Source: CAUZIB01 sp963578805 (lineage in GTDB: Bacteria; Acidobacteriota; Vicinamibacteria; Vicinamibacterales; UBA8438). Taken from it: a DNA stretch of 12,165 nucleotides. A program made the translations under genes and the position numbers. The notes under the pieces were generated by a model. The model made no database searches. It was not told where the DNA came from and worked only from the letters and a program-made list of their open reading frames with translations. Numbering within the stretch: position 1 is the first letter of the stretch; each line of letters begins with the position of its first letter. Shown here piece after piece: positions 1 to 5,734 of this stretch. The stretch is taken from assembly GCA_963578805.1 (NCBI GenBank), contig CAUZDY010000069.1, forward strand, positions 1 to 12,165, given 5' to 3'.

Positions 1-834
1 GATCTCGAGGCGGTGGTTGCCACGGTCCGCAACCCAGAGCCGGCCCTGACCGTCGAACTCCAGGGCGTGTGGTGTGCGGAACTGACCGTGATCCGTGCCA
101 ATCTCACCCCACTCCATGATGTACTCGCCGCCTGAAGAGTACTTGACAATGCGGCCGGTCAGTCCCGCCGCACGGGCCTCGTCTATCTGTTCGTCTGTCG
201 TCAAGTTCTGCCCACTGTGACCATCTGCAACGAAAATGCTCCCGTCGGGCGCAACGATCACATCAATGGGTTGGTTGAGATGATCCGGCCCGTTTCCGGG
301 CTGACCGGCGACACCGAGGCTCAGCAGTAGCTCTCCGGTCGGGCTGAACTTGTGGACCTGGTGACCTTTGGTGCCCTCTTCGTTTCCGGCGAAGTCTGTC
401 ACCCAAACGTTGCCCTCGCCGTCCGCGTAAATGCCGTGGGGCGTCACAAAGATTCCGGCGCCGAAGTTGGCGAGGATCTCTCCGGTGTTACGATCAAACT
501 TGAAGATCGGGTCCACGGAATTATTGTCGCAGTTGACTCCGGGTCCACCCGCTGAGCCGGATCCACAGCGCTCGTACCCCCAGACATGTCCGTCCGTTTG
601 GTCCATGTCGAGGCCGGCGGTGGAACCCCACTCCCGTCCCTCTGGCAGTGTCGCCCAGCTCCCGATACGTGTGGGGTTCGGGTTCGGGAGTCCCTCACCC
701 GTGATCGGGTTAACTGCCGTGACCGGGGCAACATCCGGGGTGGCCATCTCGGCCGGTGGCTCAGACTCCGCAGCACAGGCTGCTAGCATTGCTGCGCTAA
801 CAAACACGGACATCAGGAGACGTAACGATGACAT
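1..834 (-). CDS. NHL-repeat beta-propeller lipoprotein (partial, C-terminus outside window)
   Basis: Read on the minus strand from an ATG at 834; 278 codons are open to the window edge with no stop, so the C-terminus is missing. A GGGAGG Shine-Dalgarno lies just upstream of the ATG. The N-terminus is a lipoprotein signal: hydrophobic stretch then lipobox Leu17-Ala18-Ala19-Cys20. After a linker rich in Pro/Asn, three NHL-type blades are visible at about residues 120-150, 169-209 and 238-278, each with the pattern 'P..I/A..D..G..(V/I)(F/W)V(A/T)D', the last ending VADRGNHRLEI. NHL proteins form six-bladed propellers that bind ligands or proteins; some relatives are peptidyl-alpha-hydroxyglycine lyases, but no catalytic residues can be assigned here. 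The Cys-rich insert around residues 90-102 (YERCGSGSAGG...NC) may form a disulfide. Probable envelope-anchored binding protein; substrate unknown. It is divergent from the transporter gene at 1409. Confidence 0.88.
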   Translation of the reverse strand, partial: MSSLRLLMSVFVSAAMLAACAAESEPPAEMATPDVAPVTAVNPITGEGLPNPNPTRIGSWATLPEGREWGSTAGLDMDQTDGHVWGYERCGSGSAGGPGVNCDNNSVDPIFKFDRNTGEILANFGAGIFVTPHGIYADGEGNVWVTDFAGNEEGTKGHQVHKFSPTGELLLSLGVAGQPGNGPDHLNQPIDVIVAPDGSIFVADGHSGQNLTTDEQIDEARAAGLTGRIVKYSSGGEYIMEWGEIGTDHGQFRTPHALEFDGQGRLWVADRGNHRLEI

Positions 835-1035
835 AAGTCCCTCCCAAGCGAATCTCAATTTCGCTCACTCTGGTACCGCTAGGCTGTCTACGACGACGCC
901 CTGACAAAACGCGGAGCCAGGCCGGTCATTCACTCGCACCAACCACAATACTTCAGATTTAGACCACGAGACTACCGCTACCTGGCAGAAGGCTCAATAC
1001 GGAGGTGAGGGGTCGAGGCAAAGGCACTGCACCGC

Positions 1036-1126
1036 GTGGCACTTTGTGGCACGTCTCGCGTCGCCAGCCACCGTGAAAGTATTGTGATATTCGTATGACG
1101 AAGAAACTTCAGAACGCCGTGAAAGT
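1036..1126. repeat. Short direct repeats, possible operator sites
   Basis: GTGGCAC occurs at 1036-1042 and again at 1046-1052, exactly one helical turn apart. CCGTGAAAGT occurs at 1071-1080 and 1117-1126. Such spacing is typical of regulator binding sites, but short repeats also arise by chance and no regulator gene is nearby. Confidence 0.3.
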
Positions 1127-1211
1127 CGGAAACTCTTGACCCCAAGGTCACAACAAAAAGCGGCATACTGGTCACTACAAAGCACACCGTAACGAAATCC
1201 TCAAGGCCCTC

Positions 1212-1238
1212 AGGTTAGGTCAGCCTAAACGCTAACCT
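1212..1238. promoter_or_regulatory. Inverted repeat resembling a DtxR/IdeR iron box
   Basis: AGGTTAG at 1212-1218 is the exact reverse complement of CTAACCT at 1232-1238. Nested inside, TTAGG (1215-1219) pairs with CCTAA (1224-1228). The core TTAGGTCAGCCTAA differs at one position from the first 14 bases of the DtxR box TTAGGTTAGCCTAACCTAA; over the full 19 bases I count 14 matches. It lies about 170 bp upstream of the transporter start and 380 bp upstream of the lipoprotein start, far for a repressor site unless a long leader exists. Confidence 0.3.
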
Positions 1239-1408
1239 TCGTCCTCGTTGCACCACCAGTCGCTAGGAGTTAGTCTAGATCTCCGACCAGTCGTAGTTAT
1301 GATCCACCGCTACGACAGGTCGCTACAGACGTCCCATCACAGTTGCCATGATCATCATAATATTCAGTGCCCTGATCAACCCGCAGGAAGCGCACTAGCC
1401 GTTCGCAT

Positions 1409-2314
1409 ATGAAACTCGGGCTCCCGTTGACACTTCTCACCGCTGCTTGCTGGGGCGCCCTGCCAATAGCACTCAAGCTCGCGCTGCAGGGTATGGACCC
1501 TGTCACCATCACGTGGTACCGCTTCGCTGTGGCGGCCCTCATCCTCGGCACCATCCTGGCGATGACCGGACAACTGCCACCGCTGCACTCGCTAAGCCGT
1601 CGCATCTGGTTGCTGTTCGCTCTCGCGGCCGCTGGGCTGGCCGGCAACTACGTGTTCTATCTCGTCGCCCTGTCACACACGACGCCCAGTGTCGCCCAGG
1701 TCGTGAGTCAACTTGCGCCGGTGTTCCTATTACTTGGAGGAATGGTCCTCTTCGGTGAAAGATTTTCCACGCGGCAGTGGACTGGCTTCTCGCTCCTAAT
1801 CCTGGGCCTTGCCCTCTTTTTTAACCGTCAACTTCCAGAGGTCTTGACTCTGTCGACCGACACCGGGTTCGGTGTTGCCATCATGGTCTTGGCCACGATC
1901 ATGTGGGCAGCATATGGATTAGCGCAGAAGCAGTTAACAAAACACCTCAAGCCCCAACAAATCCTGTGGTTAGTGTATTTAGGTGCCGTCTTGGTACTGT
2001 TTCCTGAGGCCTCGGTCGGACAGCTAGGTGACCTCGATGCGCTCCAGCTCTGGATGTTGATCTTTTGCTGTGCAAACACCTTAATCGCTTACGGCGCGTT
2101 CGCCGAGGCATTGAAACACTGGGAGGTGTCTCGGATCGGTGCCGTACTGGCGTTGGTCCCACTCTTCACGCTCGCAGGCATGTGGTGTGTGGAACGGTTC
2201 GTCCCAGGGCTGTTGGAACCTGAAAGACTCAATACCTTGAACACTCTCGGCGTATTGCTGGTGGTCGGCGGTTCAGCCATTTGTGCGCTTAGCACCGCAA
2301 ATACACAATCCTGA
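1409..2314 (+). CDS. EamA/DMT-superfamily inner-membrane transporter
   Basis: A 301-residue protein of the drug/metabolite transporter superfamily, the usual length for the two-EamA-domain group. About ten hydrophobic helices can be counted, arranged as two repeats (roughly residues 5-138 and 152-295). Family landmarks include the opening 'TAACWGALPIALKLAL', 'WYRFAVAALIL' in helix 2, and the end-of-repeat motif 'LFGERFSTRQWTGFSLLILGL'. These carriers export or import amino acids, nucleobases or other small metabolites; the substrate cannot be read from sequence. The ATG at 1409 is the first in-frame start after a TGA at 1373, so the start is fairly secure, although the nearest purine-rich element (AGGAAG at 1385-1390) is about 18 nt away, too far for a good ribosome site. 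Not in an operon: divergent from the upstream gene and convergent with the downstream one. Confidence 0.9.
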   Translation: MKLGLPLTLLTAACWGALPIALKLALQGMDPVTITWYRFAVAALILGTILAMTGQLPPLHSLSRRIWLLFALAAAGLAGNYVFYLVALSHTTPSVAQVVSQLAPVFLLLGGMVLFGERFSTRQWTGFSLLILGLALFFNRQLPEVLTLSTDTGFGVAIMVLATIMWAAYGLAQKQLTKHLKPQQILWLVYLGAVLVLFPEASVGQLGDLDALQLWMLIFCCANTLIAYGAFAEALKHWEVSRIGAVLALVPLFTLAGMWCVERFVPGLLEPERLNTLNTLGVLLVVGGSAICALSTANTQS

Positions 2315-2399
2315 CCACCCACCGTACGCCGTCACACTCGTGCTCGTTGAACCGCGTCCCTAAACTCTAAAGCGGATCTCACCGTCGGCCATCTCTCTC

Positions 2400-2422
2400 G
2401 TGGTCAAGGCAAACTTGACAAC
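2400..2422. terminator. Hairpin between convergent genes, possible terminator
   Basis: GTCAAG (2403-2408) and CTTGAC (2414-2419) form a perfect 6-bp stem around a GCAAA loop, extended by two further pairs across one mismatch (GT at 2400-2401, AC at 2421-2422). It sits between the stop codons of the converging transporter and DUF2911 genes. There is no following T run on either strand, so Rho-independent termination is uncertain. A second small hairpin, CGGAT-GGAAA-ATCCG at 2445-2459, directly follows the DUF2911 stop on the minus strand. Confidence 0.3.
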
Positions 2423-2460
2423 CGGTACCCGTGAAGCAACGCGACGGATGGAAAATCCGC

Positions 2461-3081
2461 TTACCTCGCCCTGGAAAACGGCGTCGACGCAACCTGGTCA
2501 TCCCACCAAATTGTTAGTTGCCCACCCTCCAGTGTCATGTCGGTAAACGTAATGATTAATTGTTCGGCCGATACGGGGTGTGTAGTGACTCTCATCGTCG
2601 TTCGAAGTACATCTCGGTCAGGTGTGTACTCGTACGCGCCCCAGAGAGCACCCGCATTCTCTTCCCTAAAGGCCTCTTTGACACCCCAGGTATGAAAAAC
2701 AAGTGTCCACTCTCCCTCTTTAAGCTCTGCAGCCATACTGTACTCACCGGCCTCGAGACGTTGACTCCCAAACATTAAGTCAGCTTCGGTCTTGAAGCGC
2801 GTTGACTGATCCGCACCAATTCGCCAAATGGGTGCACCGCGAAGAAAACTCTCACCGTACGTGTCTCCTGAACCGAACATGTTGTCTCGTCCACGTAAAA
2901 GTGGTCGACCGTACTCGACATCGATCCAATCCCCACCAGAATATCGACCTTCCGAATTGAATGACCCACCGACCTGAGCCGACGCTTGCCCTCGAGGGCT
3001 AAGCCTGCGGTCCTGAGCAGCCGCCAACGTTGTAACAAGAACACTCACAACCATCACAATCGCAATCTTGAAGAAACGCAT
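2461..3081 (-). CDS. Secreted DUF2911-family protein
   Basis: A 206-residue protein starting at the ATG at 3081, preceded by AGGAG seven bases upstream on the minus strand; a TTG directly before it (3084) is in frame but only four bases from the Shine-Dalgarno, so the ATG is preferred. Residues 1-23 form a Sec signal peptide (hydrophobic core, Ala-Ala-Ala-Gln cleavage region). The mature part carries DUF2911 hallmarks: 'IDVEYGRPLLRGR' (53-65), 'MFGSGDTYGE', 'WRIGADQSTRFKTEADLMFG' (86-105), 'GEYSMAAELKEGEWTLVFH' (112-130) and a C-terminal 'LTIWWDDQ'. DUF2911 proteins are widespread in Bacteroidetes, Acidobacteria and Gemmatimonadota and have no established function. Divergent from the amidase-CHRD gene, with which it may share regulation through a repeated motif in the intergenic region. 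Confidence 0.88.
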   Translation of the reverse strand: MRFFKIAIVMVVSVLVTTLAAAQDRRLSPRGQASAQVGGSFNSEGRYSGGDWIDVEYGRPLLRGRDNMFGSGDTYGESFLRGAPIWRIGADQSTRFKTEADLMFGSQRLEAGEYSMAAELKEGEWTLVFHTWGVKEAFREENAGALWGAYEYTPDRDVLRTTMRVTTHPVSAEQLIITFTDMTLEGGQLTIWWDDQVASTPFSRAR

Positions 3082-3456
3082 CAACTCTCTCCTTATTGTC
3101 GTTCAGACTTACAATGTTCCAATTTGTTCCAGATGACTGGGTTGTTCGTGAGCACGTGTGCCCACCCAGGACATCTTTATCAACAAGCACAGGTCTTGAC
3201 TGACCGCGATTACGGATTTTACATGAGTGAACATTGTAAAGCAGGTCCCCCACCACACGACCTTGACCGACCCAACTCGCTCCCCAGTCCGTGCACAGAT
3301 CTTACGGCTCGGCCGGGGACGCGGCGTCCCACTCAGGTCATGGCCGATAGGATGGGGGGCGACGAATTCGGCGACAGTGTCTGTGTCGGGTCGACCTGAC
3401 ACTTCAGAAAGTGCGAGCCTTAACGTTTGACGCACGATGCAACAGGAGGAACACCC
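3082..3456. promoter_or_regulatory. Divergent intergenic region between DUF2911 and amidase genes
   Basis: Non-coding; open frames crossing it are antisense extensions without motifs. It holds the 11-bp motif GAACATTGTAA once in front of each gene, a weak sigma70-like -35 (TTGACT at 3196-3201) for the plus-strand gene with a poor -10 near 3219, and a small hairpin CACTT-CAGA-AAGTG at 3400-3413. The strong AGGAGGA (3444-3450) is the ribosome site of the amidase. Confidence 0.55.
3109..3239. repeat. Paired GAACATTGTAA motif, possible operators
   Basis: TTACAATGTTC at 3109-3119 and GAACATTGTAA at 3229-3239 are exact reverse complements over 11 bases, separated by 109 nt. Each copy therefore reads GAACATTGTAA in the direction of its own gene. 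Next to the first copy TGTTCC is repeated with a 10-bp period (3115-3120 and 3125-3130). This geometry suggests a shared regulator, but the copies lie at unequal distances: 27 nt from the DUF2911 start and 217 nt from the amidase start. Confidence 0.4.
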
Positions 3457-5412
3457 ATGCGACACGAGTGGAGAAATACCGGGCTGCCCCAATGGAGTAA
3501 TGTCGCGCGGGTCAGTCGAGCACTTGTGCTCGTTGTTGGTGCAACCGTTGCCTGGAGCTGTCAGTCGAGTGCTCCCAATTCGACGGTACCGGCCTTCGAC
3601 GTCATGGAAAAGACGATCGTGGAATTGGCGGCGGCGCTGGAGTCTGGCGACGTCACGTCTCGAGAACTCGTCACGCAGTATCTGGCTCGCATCGACGCTT
3701 ACGATACACAGGGTCCGACGCTCAATGCGATGATCTCGGTTAACCCGAACGCACTGGCCGAGGCCGACACGCTTGACGCGGAGCTAACCGCACGCGGCCC
3801 CAGAGGGCTTCTCCATGGCGTCCCGGTCGTCGTCAAGGACAACTACGACACGGCCGACATGCCGACAACGGCCGGCGTGATTGCACTGGCAACCTCTGTT
3901 CCCCCAGACGACGCGTTCCAGGTTCAGAAACTGAGAGAGTCCGGTGCGATCATTCTTGGCAAGACAAACATGCACGAGCTAGCACGCGGGATCACGACGA
4001 TTAGTTCGTTCGGTGGACAAACGCGCAACCCGTACGATCCCGCACGCAACCCCGGAGGGTCAAGCGGTGGAACCGGTGCGGCAGTAGCAGCGAGCTTGGC
4101 AGCCATGGGAATGGGAAGCGATACATGCGGATCGATTCGTATTCCGGCCGCACACCACGCACTCGTAGGGCTGCGGGGAACACGTGGGCTGTCAAGTCGC
4201 GATGGGATCATCCCGCTCTCGCACACACAGGACATCGGTGGACCGTTAACGCGAAGCGTCGAAGATCTGGCCATCGTGCTCGACGCCACGGTCGGGTCTG
4301 ACCCGGCTGACGAAAGCACCCTCCTGTCTGAGGGCCACATTCCAGAGAGCTATACCGCGTTTCTCAATGAGAACGGCCTGCAAGGCGCACGAGTCGGAAT
4401 TTTGGACGCGCTAATGGAGGAATCTCCAGCGGACCAACCTGTTCGTGAAGTGATCGAGGCGGCCGTCGAGGAAATGAAGACTCAGGGTGCGGAAGTCATC
4501 GAGATCGAGGAGGTCGACTTCCTTGAGTTACTGGAGGACAGCTCAGTCATTCGGCAGGAGTTCGGGATCGATTTGGCCACTTACTTACAACAGACACCCG
4601 ACGCACCTGTGAAGTCGCTCGACGAGATCGTGGAGAAGGGGCTTTATCATTACTCGTTCGAACGTAGGAATCGACTTGCGATGGAGGTAGAGAGTCTCGA
4701 TACCGACGAGTACCGACAGGCGATCGCCAAACGGGATGAGGTCAGGCAGGCTGTGATCGATATGTTGGATGAGCACGCACTGGACGCCTTTGCCTACCCG
4801 ACGATTCGGCAGACGGCGGCACCAATCGGCAGCCCTCAGAGCGGGAGCAACTGTAGGCTAAGCGCCATCTCAGGGCTGCCCGCGATCACTGTGCCGGCCG
4901 GATTTGCCGAAAACGGAATGCCCGTCGGCGTGGAACTGCTCGGGAGAGCGTTTGCCGAACCTACGTTGATCACGCTGGCGTACGCCTATGAACAAGCAAC
5001 CCATCATCGGCGCCCGCCGGTCACCACGCCAGGACTGGTCAACCCACCGAATCCCTTGATGTTCCAGGCGGAGACGACAGACGCAGAGAAGCTAGCTGCG
5101 TCGGCGATCGGCCCAAGTGCCAGGGCTCACTTCACTCTTGACTGGTACACACTAGACCTGCGGTACTCGATGTCGGTCTCCGGTGTTCTCGACTCGAACA
5201 TCCTGGGCGTTCACCTTCATCGTGGCACACCTGCGGTCCCCGGTCCGATGATCCATCCGCTCGGAGACAAAGGGGAAGGACGAGTGTCTGGAACGATCAC
5301 GCTCTCGGCAGGCGATGTCCAAGACCTCCGTCAGGGAAATCTCTACTTCGATGCACATACAACCAACCGTGTAGAGGGTGTCCGTGGCCAGTTGATTGCC
5401 CGGGAACAATGA
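3457..5412 (+). CDS. Exported amidase-signature hydrolase with C-terminal CHRD domain
   Basis: A 651-residue protein. The ATG at 3457 is chosen over an upstream in-frame TTG (3427) because AGGAGGA lies six bases before it and the signal peptide then starts cleanly. Residues 21-35 are hydrophobic and end Ala-Trp-Ser-Cys35, a non-standard lipobox, so lipid anchoring is likely but unsure. Residues about 48-540 are an amidase-signature domain with the full Lys-Ser-Ser triad: Lys127 (VVVKDNYD), Ser202 (GGSSGG) and nucleophile Ser226 (GSDTCGSIR), with the same 24-residue Ser-Ser spacing as FAAH. A Cys224 replaces the first Gly of the usual GGSIR; this 'SDTCGSIRIPA' variant is known from a bacterial amidase subgroup. 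Residues about 557-651 match a CHRD (chordin-type) domain: 'SGVLDSNILGVHLHRG', 'SGTITLSAGDVQDLRQGNLYFDAHT', 'VRGQL'. These enzymes hydrolyse amide bonds; the substrate is unknown. It precedes the amidohydrolase gene on the same strand by 322 bp. Confidence 0.9.
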   Translation: MRHEWRNTGLPQWSNVARVSRALVLVVGATVAWSCQSSAPNSTVPAFDVMEKTIVELAAALESGDVTSRELVTQYLARIDAYDTQGPTLNAMISVNPNALAEADTLDAELTARGPRGLLHGVPVVVKDNYDTADMPTTAGVIALATSVPPDDAFQVQKLRESGAIILGKTNMHELARGITTISSFGGQTRNPYDPARNPGGSSGGTGAAVAASLAAMGMGSDTCGSIRIPAAHHALVGLRGTRGLSSRDGIIPLSHTQDIGGPLTRSVEDLAIVLDATVGSDPADESTLLSEGHIPESYTAFLNENGLQGARVGILDALMEESPADQPVREVIEAAVEEMKTQGAEVIEIEEVDFLELLEDSSVIRQEFGIDLATYLQQTPDAPVKSLDEIVEKGLYHYSFERRNRLAMEVESLDTDEYRQAIAKRDEVRQAVIDMLDEHALDAFAYPTIRQTAAPIGSPQSGSNCRLSAISGLPAITVPAGFAENGMPVGVELLGRAFAEPTLITLAYAYEQATHHRRPPVTTPGLVNPPNPLMFQAETTDAEKLAASAIGPSARAHFTLDWYTLDLRYSMSVSGVLDSNILGVHLHRGTPAVPGPMIHPLGDKGEGRVSGTITLSAGDVQDLRQGNLYFDAHTTNRVEGVRGQLIAREQ

Positions 5413-5520
5413 GTCGCACTCGGACGGATACGATGACATAGTCCTGGAGTGTCACATCCGGCGATTTCACCATTCTCGACAGAGGCTGTTGTCCTCTTGC
5501 ATGGCAGTCCCACGTGTGCA

Positions 5521-5549
5521 CCCCCCCCCTTTTTTTTTCTCTCTCTCTC
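5521..5549. repeat. Homopolymer/microsatellite pyrimidine tract C9-T9-(CT)n
   Basis: Nine C, nine T, then CT repeated five times plus a final C: 29 consecutive pyrimidines in a moderately GC-rich, otherwise complex background. It lies outside any gene. Tracts of this kind are slippage-prone, so lengths may vary between cells or be mis-called in assembly. Confidence 0.95.
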
Positions 5550-5631
5550 AACGTGCTGGCAGTGGTTCCGTCTCAATCCGAACATCAGGAGCACCACAAA
5601 TGATCAGAACGGGCTGAACCCAAACAATCAA

Positions 5632-5660
5632 CTCGATCTATGATGCGGTCAGCTCGATCT
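5632..5660 (+). repeat. Direct repeat CTCGATCT spaced by two helical turns
   Basis: CTCGATCT at 5632-5639 and 5653-5660, start-to-start distance 21 bp, followed by GATCCGAG (5663-5670), which is nearly the reverse complement of the repeat. Situated 75-100 bp before the amidohydrolase start, where a regulator site would be expected. No promoter hexamers could be assigned with confidence. Confidence 0.35.
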
Positions 5661-5734
5661 GCGATCCGAGTGATATCGAAAGTCGCGCTACAGGATGTGC
5701 GGCTGACCTCAGGCATTGACGGAGCAGAAAACCT

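Larger units (their letters stand above)
835..1408. other. 574-bp non-coding divergent intergenic region
   Basis: Lies between the divergent NHL lipoprotein and EamA transporter genes. The open frames within it are short, give low-complexity or Cys/Ser/Arg-rich products without recognisable motifs, and lack Shine-Dalgarno sequences. It contains an inverted repeat at 1212-1238, a pair of 10-bp direct repeats (CCGTGAAAGT at 1071-1080 and 1117-1126) and GTGGCAC repeated at a 10-bp period at 1036-1052. I cannot identify a convincing -35/-10 pair. It may hold the two divergent promoters, an unrecognised small RNA, or decayed sequence. Confidence 0.6.
5413..5734. other. 322-bp non-coding region between amidase and amidohydrolase genes
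   Basis: No convincing gene. It contains a pure pyrimidine tract (5521-5549), a direct repeat CTCGATCT (5632-5639 and 5653-5660), and a GGAG Shine-Dalgarno at 5721-5724 serving the downstream ATG. No hairpin strong enough to be a terminator of the amidase transcript was found, so read-through into the next gene is possible. Confidence 0.55.

Noticed and set aside
431..904. 157-codon plus-strand frame over the NHL gene
   Set aside because: Antisense to a frame with lipobox and NHL repeats; the product is low-complexity and lacks any motif.
1036..1061. TGGCAC repeats considered as a sigma54 (-24/-12) promoter
   Set aside because: The GC of the -12 element is off by one base or absent for both copies, and no TTGC follows.
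2986..3399. 137-codon plus-strand frame crossing the DUF2911/amidase intergenic region
   Set aside because: No Shine-Dalgarno, begins inside the DUF2911 gene antisense, and the product has no recognisable domain.
3427..3456. Upstream TTG start extending the amidase by ten residues
   Set aside because: The AGGAGGA ribosome site falls inside this extension and serves the ATG at 3457.
5500..5549. T9 run considered as a Rho-independent terminator of the amidase gene
   Set aside because: No stem-loop precedes the T run; the C9 run has no G-rich partner upstream.
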